From assembly GCF_001936625.1 (NCBI RefSeq), contig NZ_MSDU01000010.1, positions 1-64,000 on the forward strand: a DNA stretch of 64,000 nucleotides, written 5' to 3'. The notes beneath the pieces are model-generated. The model had not been told where the DNA came from, searched no databases, and saw nothing but the letters and a program-made list of their open reading frames with translations. Within the stretch, counting starts at the first letter, position 1. Every line of letters begins with the position of its first letter. This stretch comes from Domibacillus antri. Its GTDB lineage: Bacteria; Bacillota; Bacilli; Bacillales; Domibacillaceae. Below, one piece after another: positions 42,238 through 50,415 of this stretch. The translations under genes were made by a program, and so were the position numbers.

Positions 42238-43512
42238 TTACCTGACCCCCTGTAAAAGATATTTACGCGGATCGGCAATTTTCCCCTCAATCGCGGTTGC
42301 GGCAACAGTTGCGGGGGAGCCTAAATACACTTCCCCATCCGGGCTTCCCATGCGCCCTCGGAAATTACGATTCGATGAGGACATGACCACTTCTCCGGCA
42401 CCGATCACGCCGCTTGTAAAGCCGCCGCACGCTCCGCACGAAGGCATATTGACGATACATCCTGCTTCCGTCAATATATTTAAGATGCCTTCTTTGTTCG
42501 CCTCCATCCAAATGTGCTGTGAAGCCGGCACAACGAGGCAGCGAATATGTTTGGCAATTTTCTTTCCTTTTAAAATTTCAGCCGCAATTCTCAAATCACT
42601 TAAGCGGCCATTTGTACAGGACCCTAAGTAAACCTGGTCGACTGATTTCCCTTCCACTGCACTGACAGGATGCACATTATCAATTTCGTGCGGACAAGCT
42701 ATCTGCGGCTCCAACTCGGATGCATTATAGTGCAATATACGCGAATAGGAAGCATCTTCATCACTGAATAAATCTTCAATCTCATCCGTTGCTCCTTTGG
42801 ATCGCAGAAATTCAATGACTTTTTCATCAGGTTCAATTAATCCGGTTTTGGCACCGGCTTCAACTGCCATATTGGATAAAACCAACCGTTCATCCATAGA
42901 CAAGCCTCTAATCGCGCTTCCGGAAAACTCAAGGGTTTGATACGTGGCACCGGCATGTCCAATGTCTTTGATGGTTTTAAGGACGATATCTTTTGCATAA
43001 ACACCATGCGGCAGTTCCCCATCCCAGACTACTTTAATGGTTTCGGGCACCTTCATCCACGTTTCCCCGGTCAATAAAACGCCGATCATTTCGGTGGAAC
43101 CAATTCCGGTCGCAAAAGCACCGAGTCCCCCCGCCATGCATGTATGGGAATCCGTCCCGAGAATTAAACGCCCCGGTCGGACATGACCATGCTCGACAAT
43201 GACTTGATGGCAAGGACCTTCGAACTCGTAGTAATAAGGAAGATCCTGCTCTCTTGCCCAGTCACGCGTGAATTTCAAGATATCAGCTTGCTGTACTGTC
43301 GCAGGCGGCGTACAGTGATCAGACACAACGACTACTTTTTCCTTGTCGAACAATTGCCCGCCTAAACGGCGAAACCCTCCGTCTATTAACCACGGTCCCA
43401 GCAAGTCATGCATCATGGCAATATCTGCCTTGACCCATACAATTTCTCCCGCTTTCACTTCAGAACGTCCGGCCGCTTTGGCGAGAATTTTTTCTGACAT
43501 GGTCATGCCCAT
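42238..43512 (-). CDS. LeuC-type large subunit of an aconitase-family hydro-lyase
   Basis: The 424-residue subunit has the [4Fe-4S] ligands in YLGSCTNGRLSDL near 297-309 and PSCGACGGFTSGVIG near 357-371, and the DSHTCMAGGLGAFATGIGST substrate loop near 122. It is the HACN/LeuC short type that pairs with a 165-residue LeuD. In this operon it probably hydrates or dehydrates a C4-C6 acid, for example adding water to maleate or citraconate to give malate or citramalate. True substrate is inferred, not seen. It follows the CoA-transferase by 17 bp. Confidence 0.88.
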   Translation of the reverse strand: MGMTMSEKILAKAAGRSEVKAGEIVWVKADIAMMHDLLGPWLIDGGFRRLGGQLFDKEKVVVVSDHCTPPATVQQADILKFTRDWAREQDLPYYYEFEGPCHQVIVEHGHVRPGRLILGTDSHTCMAGGLGAFATGIGSTEMIGVLLTGETWMKVPETIKVVWDGELPHGVYAKDIVLKTIKDIGHAGATYQTLEFSGSAIRGLSMDERLVLSNMAVEAGAKTGLIEPDEKVIEFLRSKGATDEIEDLFSDEDASYSRILHYNASELEPQIACPHEIDNVHPVSAVEGKSVDQVYLGSCTNGRLSDLRIAAEILKGKKIAKHIRCLVVPASQHIWMEANKEGILNILTEAGCIVNMPSCGACGGFTSGVIGAGEVVMSSSNRNFRGRMGSPDGEVYLGSPATVAATAIEGKIADPRKYLLQGVR

Positions 43513-43529
43513 ACTCCATCATCCCCTTT

Positions 43530-44738
43530 TCAGATAATCCCGTGCTCCTTCAACGCGTTAATTTGCTCGTCGGACAGATGAATTTTTTCTTTCAATATTT
43601 CGTCGGTATGCTGTCCCAGCTTTGGTCCAGCCCACTCAATTTCTCCTGGCGTTTCACTCATTTTCGGGACAATTCCAGGCATTTTCAGCGTGCCTAATCC
43701 CTCAACTGCCACCTCGCGGATCATTTCACGGGCTTGATAATGCGCATCATTCACAATATCTTCAATCGAATAAATAGATCCTGCCGGCACTTTCGCTTCA
43801 TCCAAGTATTCCATCACTTTAGTAAAAGGCATACTCTTCGTCCACTCTTCAATCAATTTATCTAAATAGTCTGCATGCTCAGATCGTTTTGTGTTGTTTT
43901 CAAAACGAGGATCTTCGGCTATTTCAGGGTAACCCATCACATTCATAAGGCGTTTAAAAATCGCATCTCCATTTGCTCCAATGACCACATACTTCCCGTC
44001 TGCACATATATACGTGTTAGACGGTGTAATGCCCGGTAATGTGCTGCCGGTTCTTTCACGGATTAACCCTGCGCGGTCAAATTCCGGAAGCGTGCTTTCC
44101 ATCAGGCTAAAGACCGATTCATAGAGCGCAACATCGATAACCTGCCCTTCTCCCGTTCCTTTCGTATCCCGGTGATAAACGGCCATTAATGCGCCGATAA
44201 CGGCATAAAGGGCCGATAGGGAATCACCGATACTGATGCCTACACGTGTAGGCGGGCGGTCCGGATAGCCGGTAATATAACGAAGTCCTCCCATTGCTTC
44301 TCCAATGGAACCAAATCCCGCTTTATCACGGTACGGACCATCCTGCCCATAACCCGATACGCGAATCATAATTAAACGTGGGTTGATAGCCTTTAAATCT
44401 TCGTATCCAAGCCCCCATTTTTCCATTGTTCCGGGACGGAAGTTTTCAATTAGAATATCCACTTCTTTGACAAGCTCACATATTAATTGTTGTCCTTCCG
44501 ATTCACGAAGGTTAATCGTAATAGATTTTTTGTTTCGGGATTGCACATACCACCAAAGGCTGGTTCCATTCTCAACCACTCGCCATGCGCGTATGGGATC
44601 ACCCGTTTTCGGAGACTCCACCTTAATCACTTCCGCGCCAAATTCCGCCAGCAGCCGGGAAGCGGAAGGTCCCGCAATCAATTGCCCCATTTCCAGCACG
44701 CGCAATCCTTCAAGTGCTTTTTTCCCCAATTCAATCAT
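43530..44738 (-). CDS. CaiB/BaiF-type CoA-transferase, paralogue 1
   Basis: The 402-residue class III CoA-transferase starts LEGLRVLEMGQLIAGPSASRLL and has the family motifs RNKKSITINLRESEG, ENFRPGTMEKWGLGYEDL and the probable catalytic Asp in GISIGDSLSALYAVIGALMA near 180. Members move CoA between acyl-CoA donors and carboxylates such as citramalate, mesaconate, malate or oxalate. It is the first gene of the island's main operon, followed by LeuC, LeuD, the lyase and the isomerase, so it should activate the acid that the lyase then cleaves. A cre-like site and the shared motif lie upstream. Confidence 0.87.
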   Translation of the reverse strand: MIELGKKALEGLRVLEMGQLIAGPSASRLLAEFGAEVIKVESPKTGDPIRAWRVVENGTSLWWYVQSRNKKSITINLRESEGQQLICELVKEVDILIENFRPGTMEKWGLGYEDLKAINPRLIMIRVSGYGQDGPYRDKAGFGSIGEAMGGLRYITGYPDRPPTRVGISIGDSLSALYAVIGALMAVYHRDTKGTGEGQVIDVALYESVFSLMESTLPEFDRAGLIRERTGSTLPGITPSNTYICADGKYVVIGANGDAIFKRLMNVMGYPEIAEDPRFENNTKRSEHADYLDKLIEEWTKSMPFTKVMEYLDEAKVPAGSIYSIEDIVNDAHYQAREMIREVAVEGLGTLKMPGIVPKMSETPGEIEWAGPKLGQHTDEILKEKIHLSDEQINALKEHGII

Positions 44739-44876
44739 CTCCCGATTTCGAGTTTTATCCTCAGTTATTCATTGAATGAATTCAAACACATTCCATACAT
44801 GTCCGGTTTGAGTGATGAAATCCCTAATATTTTTACACTTTCAAAAAAGATTAGGCATTCAAACACAGCAAAAGTA

Positions 44877-44890
44877 AGTAATCGCTTTCA
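44877..44890 (-). promoter_or_regulatory. cre-like site upstream of the CoA-transferase operon
   Basis: On the minus strand TGAAAGCGATTACT matches the cre consensus at 13 of 14 positions (last base T instead of A). It is about 140 bp before the first gene of the operon. Confidence 0.5.
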
Positions 44891-44917
44891 TTTTTTATTA
44901 TCTTACAACCTTATCAG

Positions 44918-44936
44918 TTAACTGTCAACCGTCGAC
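44918..44936 (-). promoter_or_regulatory. Shared 19-bp promoter motif, site 2
   Basis: TTAACTGTCAACCGTCGAC; 17 of 19 bases equal site 1 at 39913-39931. It sits in the divergent region between the CoA-transferase operon and the second GntR gene, so one site could control both directions. The remainder of 44739-45131 shows an inverted repeat near 45008-45030 (GGAACC with GGTTC) and no gene. Confidence 0.6.
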
Positions 44937-45131
44937 GATAAATTATTTTAAAGTTCTTTTCAATCACTTGGACTGTCCAATGAATTAATGTAAACTTACG
45001 TTATAAGGAACCAGCTAAAGCCGGTTCACGTTTCTTTGAATATTAATGAAAAGCGGCTTGCCGGCTCATCGTCACAATATCAATAGAAAACACCTTTATA
45101 AACCATTTTTGTATATCGTAGGGGGATTTGA

Positions 45132-45815
45132 ATGAATGAAATAAAGAAAAATGAGCCGCTTCACAGTCAGGTTTACCAAATCGTTAAAACCATGATTATG
45201 GAGGGGGAATACCAGCCTGGTGAACGCCTCGTTGAAACCAAGTTAGCAGAAAAACTTAAAGTAAGCAGAGGAACCGTCCGGGAAGCATTTCGAATGCTGA
45301 CAAAGGATGATTTACTTGTTCAGCACGACAGCAGCTTATTTGTTTATAACCCTGCCGCTCAAGATATTTTAGACATATACGAATGCCGGAAGAGCCTTGA
45401 ATCTCTGGCGGCCACACTCGCAGCGAAAAATATTACAGATAAACAATTAGATCAATTACAGATTATAATTAAAAACTCCAAAGAAGCGTTAAAAATAAAC
45501 AATACGCAAAAACTCATTCAATATAATCAGCAATTTCATGATATTATTTCGCTTGCATCCCAGAATAAGCAGCTCATTCAATTATTTGAAGTCATAAGCG
45601 CTAAAGTTCTCTATATACGAAACTGCATCTTACGGGACCGTCCCGAAAGCTTTGAGGATCTGGTGAATGACCATGAACGCATTTATGTAGGAATGAAGGA
45701 ACGAAACCCGGAAAAAGCCGCACACGAAATGCGTTTGCATATTCAGCGAAGTTTAGAAATAGCCAACACAGCGTTAAATGAGCAGCACGATCAATCAGAG
45801 GTCACCTCAAAATAA
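45132..45815 (+). CDS. GntR-family regulator (FCD type), paralogue 2
   Basis: The 227-residue regulator has an N-terminal winged HTH (YQPGERLVETKLAEKLKVSR, GTVREAFRMLTKDDLL) and an FCD domain with YECRKSLESLAATLAAKNIT and QFHDIISLASQNKQLIQL. Segment by segment it is the obvious paralogue of the regulator at 39170-39841. It is divergent from the CoA-transferase operon, a classical position for its controller. GTAGGGGGATTTGA precedes ATG. Confidence 0.9.
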   Translation: MNEIKKNEPLHSQVYQIVKTMIMEGEYQPGERLVETKLAEKLKVSRGTVREAFRMLTKDDLLVQHDSSLFVYNPAAQDILDIYECRKSLESLAATLAAKNITDKQLDQLQIIIKNSKEALKINNTQKLIQYNQQFHDIISLASQNKQLIQLFEVISAKVLYIRNCILRDRPESFEDLVNDHERIYVGMKERNPEKAAHEMRLHIQRSLEIANTALNEQHDQSEVTSK

Positions 45816-45883
45816 GCCGCTGCTTTTGGAAATGATTAAAAAAGGTTGTACGGCGGGATTTGTGGAAGGTTATAAAAAAAAAC

Positions 45884-45906
45884 GGAAGGTGCCGCCGTCA
45901 CCTTCC
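45884..45906 (-). terminator. Terminator after yyaC
   Basis: GGAAGGTG pairs with CACCTTCC over a short loop, and on the minus strand GTTTTTTTTTAT follows. It serves the yyaC-like gene. Confidence 0.75.
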
Positions 45907-45948
45907 TAAATCCGATATTCACCATCCGGCTAAGCAGCCGTATTTTTT

Positions 45949-46551
45949 TCATTTACACGGACTTTTCAATGCTGCTGTTTGAACAATCATTTCTGCAATG
46001 ATTTTTGAAAGATTCATCACCATATATAATCTGGTTTCTTTTAAAAATTTCGTTGGTGAGGACGGATCAATCTCATTGACAATGGCTTTAATATGATAGT
46101 CCCCCACATTCGGCAAATTTCTTTTTAGGGCTTTTCCTGGAGTAAGAGGCCCCTCTTCCAAGGAAATATACCCAATTTCACTATTCTTCCCCAAAGAAGC
46201 ATCGATACTAAAAATAAATGGGTCCTTAAACCGTTTATGAATTTTGTTGACTATATTTGTTATGTTTTGTGCGTGAACAGGTTCTTTTAATGTACCGTAT
46301 ACGTGATAAGGAACTTGCTTTTCTTCCAGTATTGTTCCCACTAAAGGACCTAAGGAATCACCTATAGACAGATCCGAACCTATGCACAAAATAACGATCT
46401 CCCTTGAAGCGGTCTTTTGAAAAATGTTTTGGAGTTCACAAGCAATGATCTCCATTTGCTGCTTATCTATATGTTCGCCCCATTTTATACCATATATCCT
46501 CTTGCCATTACCTTCTCTCTTTTTTCTGTTCCAAAACAGAAACATTTTCAT
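45949..46551 (-). CDS. yyaC: YyaC-like spore protease family protein (DUF1256)
   Basis: The 200-residue protein has IVILCIGSDLSIGDSLGPLV near 51-70, VYGTLKEPVHAQNI near 83-96, IFSIDASLGKNSEIGYISLE near 113-132 and KRNLPNVGDYHIKAIVNE near 143-160. These segments match YyaC, a sporulation-expressed protein of the same superfamily as the spore germination protease. The presence of this gene supports an endospore former. It is monocistronic. The exact start (MKMFLFWNRK) could be a few codons later. Confidence 0.85.
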   Translation of the reverse strand: MKMFLFWNRKKREGNGKRIYGIKWGEHIDKQQMEIIACELQNIFQKTASREIVILCIGSDLSIGDSLGPLVGTILEEKQVPYHVYGTLKEPVHAQNITNIVNKIHKRFKDPFIFSIDASLGKNSEIGYISLEEGPLTPGKALKRNLPNVGDYHIKAIVNEIDPSSPTKFLKETRLYMVMNLSKIIAEMIVQTAALKSPCK

Positions 46552-46615
46552 CCCCTCTATTCCCCATGCTCTATCGGAAAATGCTGTTCAAAATCATTAT
46601 ATTAGGACAGCGTGT

Positions 46616-47575
46616 TTAATATATTGGCGTCAACAGTTTCTTGCCATGAACACCGGCCGTCAAATTTTCAGCGCCCAGCTGCGCCATTTTCATTCTTGTT
46701 TCCGCCGTCGCTGAGCCGATATGCGGAAGCGTGACAACGTTCGGCATTTTGAGCAGCGGGTTGCTTCGATCTGTCGGCTCTTTCTCAAAGACATCGAGTC
46801 CGGCAGCCAATACTTCATTTGCCTGGAGGGCTTCAATCAGTGCTTTTTCATCGACTACTTTACCACGGGCAGCGTTGACGAAAACCGCTGTCTGTTTCAT
46901 TTTTTCAAATTCCCGTTTGCCTATCAATTTTTCCGTCTGTGAAGTGAGCGGTGTCAATACGCACACGAAATCAGATTTTGCGAGCAGTTCATCCATCGTA
47001 CAATATGCCGCGTGATAGGCCGTCTCCGCTGCTTTATTACGGGAGCGGTTATGATACAGGATGTTCATATCAAAGCCAAAGTGAGCGCGTTTTGCCAATG
47101 TTGCACCAATGCCGCCCATGCCGATAATGCCTAACGTTTTATGGTGGACATCGATGCCGAATTGCTGCTGCGAAAACCCATTTTCCGACCAGCCGCCTGT
47201 TTTAACGAATTGATCGAGTTCTGTGATGCGCCTCGCCGCTGCCAGCATGAGTGCCATAATCGTATCCGCAACTGTATCGTTCAGCACGCCGGGTGTATTC
47301 GATGCCAAAATACCGCGTTCTTTCAATAACGGAATGTTGAGATTGTCATAACCGACCGATGTATTGCAGATCACTTTTAATTTCGGTGCCTGATCAAGCA
47401 AAACCTCATCAAATTTTAAGCCTGACCCTAAAACACCTTCCGCCTCTTTTAATGCCGCCAGAAAAGCCTCATATTCTTCTTTATAACCCGGGAAATAGTG
47501 AACCTCACACGACTCGCGAATGTAATCGAGCACTTTTTCACTCATTCTTTTATAAACAACTACTTTTGGCTTCAT
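46616..47575 (-). CDS. D-2-hydroxyacid dehydrogenase (glyoxylate/hydroxypyruvate/2-ketogluconate reductase-like)
   Basis: The 319-residue NAD(P)-dependent enzyme has the Rossmann motif LGIIGMGGIGATLAKRA near 144-160, the catalytic Arg in NAARGKVVDE near 230, Glu in DVFEKEPT near 260 and His in TLPHIGSAT near 280. It reduces 2-oxoacids such as glyoxylate, hydroxypyruvate or 2-ketogluconate. GAAAGGGTGTGCAAA sets the start at the ninth codon of the open frame. It has its own unit beside the aldehyde dehydrogenase operon and could process a product of that operon. Confidence 0.88.
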   Translation of the reverse strand: MKPKVVVYKRMSEKVLDYIRESCEVHYFPGYKEEYEAFLAALKEAEGVLGSGLKFDEVLLDQAPKLKVICNTSVGYDNLNIPLLKERGILASNTPGVLNDTVADTIMALMLAAARRITELDQFVKTGGWSENGFSQQQFGIDVHHKTLGIIGMGGIGATLAKRAHFGFDMNILYHNRSRNKAAETAYHAAYCTMDELLAKSDFVCVLTPLTSQTEKLIGKREFEKMKQTAVFVNAARGKVVDEKALIEALQANEVLAAGLDVFEKEPTDRSNPLLKMPNVVTLPHIGSATAETRMKMAQLGAENLTAGVHGKKLLTPIY

Positions 47576-47715
47576 TTTGCACACCCTTTCGTCTTTCACA
47601 GCATGTCAATACGGCTGTTGATTTCTCTTCCATTATTGTACCATGGTGAGTCCCATTCCTCCCGATTAGATGAATGTTGCCCACGCTTATACTATTTTGC
47701 TCCCGGTCATAATAA

Positions 47716-47747
47716 AAACCCCTGTTCTAAAATCAGAACAGGGGTTT
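47716..47747 (-). terminator. Terminator of the ALDH-ADH-TPP-TIM operon
   Basis: AAACCCCTGTTCT pairs with AGAACAGGGGTTT, 13 bp perfect with a 6-nt loop, then TTATT on the minus strand. It lies 30 bp after the TIM-barrel gene. Confidence 0.9.
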
Positions 47748-47777
47748 CGTGTTTATGTTATTAAAATCACCATCACG

Positions 47778-48617
47778 CTAAATTTGATATGGGACATCAA
47801 CCGGATGGGGATGCGCATTGAAATAGGCCTTTGCTGTTTCTAAACAGCGCTGTGCAAACGTCTCATATCCAAGGTCTTGAACACGCTTCGTATTCGGCAG
47901 TTCGATTGAATAAGGAACTTGCGGAACGCGGTTCACGATACTTGCCACATCAATGCCGCCTTCACCTATATATAGGCGCTCTTCGCGAAGAATACGTGTC
48001 ATCTCTTCTTGAGAATCCGGAATGTCAGCAGGCGCATCGCAAAGATGAAGATAACGGAACCATTCGCGGGGCACCACATCAAGATCTTCTAATTTTTCCT
48101 TTGAACGGTGAAAATGATGAACATCAATCATAAGACCGGCATTTTCCCGTTTTGCAGAACGAAGAATGTCCAGGGCTCCCGCCAAAGTCGAGACGCCTGC
48201 AATCGGAACAAATTCCAGCTCAATGGTCAGCCCGAATGGTTTCGCCAAGTCACACAGCTCCGCGAAGCGTTCGACCGCAAATGAACGTTCCTTTGTCCAA
48301 ATACTGCTGAGTACGTGGCGTCCGCCAAGTTCTGCCGCGACTTCCATCGCAGGCAGATACCTTTTTGGATCGGTTCCATCACAAATGCGTGCAAGTTCAA
48401 TATCGAGAAGCTTTATTCCTGTATCGGCAAGTGCTTTTTTCGTCTCTTTCAGCAGCGCTTTACTTTCTGTCAATGACACATCATGTTCTCCGGGCACACC
48501 CATATGGATCGGCCGGAAGCTGACAAAATCGTATCCGGTTCTGGCGGCGATATAAGTCATTTCAGGAGGCGGACAGCCAAGCACTGTCAAATAGGCGAGA
48601 GAAAATTGGTTTGCCAT
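47778..48617 (-). CDS. Sugar phosphate isomerase/epimerase-like TIM-barrel protein
   Basis: The 279-residue protein belongs to the AP-endonuclease-2 (xylose isomerase-like) TIM-barrel family. Visible metal-type residues include IELEFVPIAGV near 150, GLMIDVHHFHRSKEKL near 175-190 and YLHLCDAP near 208. Members are hydroxypyruvate isomerases, sugar epimerases, 3-oxo-acid decarboxylases or dehydratases. GGAGGATAAAGCAG precedes ATG. It is the last gene of the ALDH-ADH-TPP operon, so it probably interconverts or cleaves the keto-acid or sugar-acid used there. Confidence 0.8.
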   Translation of the reverse strand: MANQFSLAYLTVLGCPPPEMTYIAARTGYDFVSFRPIHMGVPGEHDVSLTESKALLKETKKALADTGIKLLDIELARICDGTDPKRYLPAMEVAAELGGRHVLSSIWTKERSFAVERFAELCDLAKPFGLTIELEFVPIAGVSTLAGALDILRSAKRENAGLMIDVHHFHRSKEKLEDLDVVPREWFRYLHLCDAPADIPDSQEEMTRILREERLYIGEGGIDVASIVNRVPQVPYSIELPNTKRVQDLGYETFAQRCLETAKAYFNAHPHPVDVPYQI

Positions 48618-48654
48618 CTGCTTTATCCTCCAATCGTACGTTGATAACCATATG

Positions 48655-50415
48655 TTAGTTAGTCGAAACGTGGTGGACCTTTTTGTCCGGTGAATAAATG
48701 TCCATGATGTTCCAGTGGCCGGCCGTTGGTACTGGATTATTCAGCATTGCTGCATCAATGACAACCGGCTTGTTGGACGCAATGGCTTTCTCAAGCGCTG
48801 GTTTGAATTCCTCTGCTTTTTCGATTTTAATGCCTTCTACACCGTAAGCACGGGCAATCGCCGCGAAATCAGGTGAATACGGCTCCCCGTCTTTCATAAA
48901 CAGTGTGCCGAGTGTGGTGCCATAATGGGCTTTTTGCAGGCCGGCAATCGTACCGAAAGCGAAATTGTTCATGATGACCCAGATGACTGGAATATTTTCT
49001 TCCGCGGCTGTTGCCAGAAGCGCCGGGTTTTGACCAAAGCCGCCGTCGCCGACAAGTGAAACAACAACCCGGTCCGGCTGGGCTACTTTTACACCAAGTG
49101 CGGCCGGTGCTCCGAAGCCCATCGTCGCAAATCCGCCCGGCGTCAAAATCGTGCCCGGCTCATAAATATCAAACTGCTGGCCGACACCGTTTTTGTTCCA
49201 GCCGACATCCGTTGTAATAAAAGCATCGCGCGGCAATACTTCACGCACTTCAGCGAGAATGCGCTGCGGCTGCATCGGGAAACAGTTGTCCGCGATAAAT
49301 TCTTTATTGCTGTCTTTGAATTCCTGTTTGTTTTTTGCAATTTCAGCTTTCAATGCTTCATTTTGACGGCCTTTCGGAGCGATTCTTTTTGCCGCGCGGT
49401 TCAACACTGTAAGCGCTTGCTTTAAGTCCGCCACAGCGCCGATTTCCACTGGGTAGTTTCGGCCGATTTCGTTGGGGTCAATATCAATTTGAATGAGTTT
49501 TGTCAGCGGGAAGTTAAATGTACATTCTTCTTCCCATGAGCTGCTGTCCGCTTCGGCAAAACGTGTACCCAAAGCAAAAATATAATCTGCTTCTTTACAT
49601 TTATCATTAATAAATTTTGTTCCCCAGAAACCGGTCATACCAAGTACAAGCGGATTGTCATCCGCCACTGCCCCTTTTCCCATCAAAGAATGTGCCACTG
49701 GTAGATCAAAATGGTTCACGAATTCGGTCAATTCCTGTGCTGCATCGGCGAGTAAAATACCGCCGCCTGCATAAATTAAAGGATTTTTCGCATCAAGCAG
49801 TGTGTTGATAATTTTTTCCGCTGTTTCATCATCAATGGAAGGCTTTTGAAGCGCTTTTGTATGATGTTTTTGCTTTTCGAACAACGCTGTATCGATTTCT
49901 TTCGAGAAAATATCCATCGGTACGGAAACAAGAACCGGCCCGGGATTGCCGCTCTCGGCAAGCTGAAATGCTTTTTCCATAATTTCCGGAAGAAGATCCG
50001 GACGATCTACCCGCCACGCCCGTTTTACAAACGGACGGTAAATTTCAACCTGTGATGCATCCGCATGCAGGTTAATTTCCTGATGCGGATGTTTGCCGTA
50101 ATAATGGCTTGGAATATCGCCGGCGATAACAACCATTGGAATGGAATCAAGCGCCGCGTTGGCGACACCTGTTGCGGCATTCGTCAGGCCCGGCCCAACA
50201 TGGCTGAGTACGACTGATGTCTTCTTTTTCGCACGCGCGTAGCCATCAGCCGCATGAGATGCCACCTGTTCGTGACGGACGTTAATAAATTTTATTGAAC
50301 TTTTTTCAAGCTCTGTCAGCACGGCGATATTCGTATGGCCGCAAAGGCCGAAAATATGCTCGACACCGCGGTCTTCGAGATATTTGACTAATTGACGGGA
50401 GACTAATTCTTTCAT
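48655..50415 (-). CDS. Thiamine pyrophosphate enzyme, acetolactate synthase-like
   Basis: The 586-residue protein has three ThDP-family domains: the N-terminal Pyr domain with INVRHEQVASHAADGYARA near 41-59 (the Glu of RHEQ activates ThDP), a central domain with GTRFAEADSSSW near 280, and a C-terminal PP domain with GDGGFGQNPALLATAAEENI and VIMNNFAFGTI near 450-490. The retained Glu separates it from glyoxylate carboligase. It decarboxylates or ligates a 2-oxoacid of unknown identity. Four-base overlap with the ADH stop; AAGGAGGATTCACAGA upstream. No small regulatory subunit follows, so it is not the biosynthetic enzyme. Confidence 0.85.
   Translation of the reverse strand: MKELVSRQLVKYLEDRGVEHIFGLCGHTNIAVLTELEKSSIKFINVRHEQVASHAADGYARAKKKTSVVLSHVGPGLTNAATGVANAALDSIPMVVIAGDIPSHYYGKHPHQEINLHADASQVEIYRPFVKRAWRVDRPDLLPEIMEKAFQLAESGNPGPVLVSVPMDIFSKEIDTALFEKQKHHTKALQKPSIDDETAEKIINTLLDAKNPLIYAGGGILLADAAQELTEFVNHFDLPVAHSLMGKGAVADDNPLVLGMTGFWGTKFINDKCKEADYIFALGTRFAEADSSSWEEECTFNFPLTKLIQIDIDPNEIGRNYPVEIGAVADLKQALTVLNRAAKRIAPKGRQNEALKAEIAKNKQEFKDSNKEFIADNCFPMQPQRILAEVREVLPRDAFITTDVGWNKNGVGQQFDIYEPGTILTPGGFATMGFGAPAALGVKVAQPDRVVVSLVGDGGFGQNPALLATAAEENIPVIWVIMNNFAFGTIAGLQKAHYGTTLGTLFMKDGEPYSPDFAAIARAYGVEGIKIEKAEEFKPALEKAIASNKPVVIDAAMLNNPVPTAGHWNIMDIYSPDKKVHHVSTN

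Noticed and set aside
41740-43512. Leucine biosynthesis assignment (leuCD)
   Set aside because: No leuA or leuB nearby; the pair is embedded between a CoA-transferase and an acyl-CoA lyase with catabolic regulators, so a hydratase role in catabolism is more likely, though not proven.
48655-50415. Glyoxylate carboligase (gcl) with hydroxypyruvate isomerase and reductase as neighbours
   Set aside because: The pattern of neighbours is tempting, but the TPP enzyme keeps the Glu in RHEQ, whereas glyoxylate carboligase has a hydrophobic residue there.
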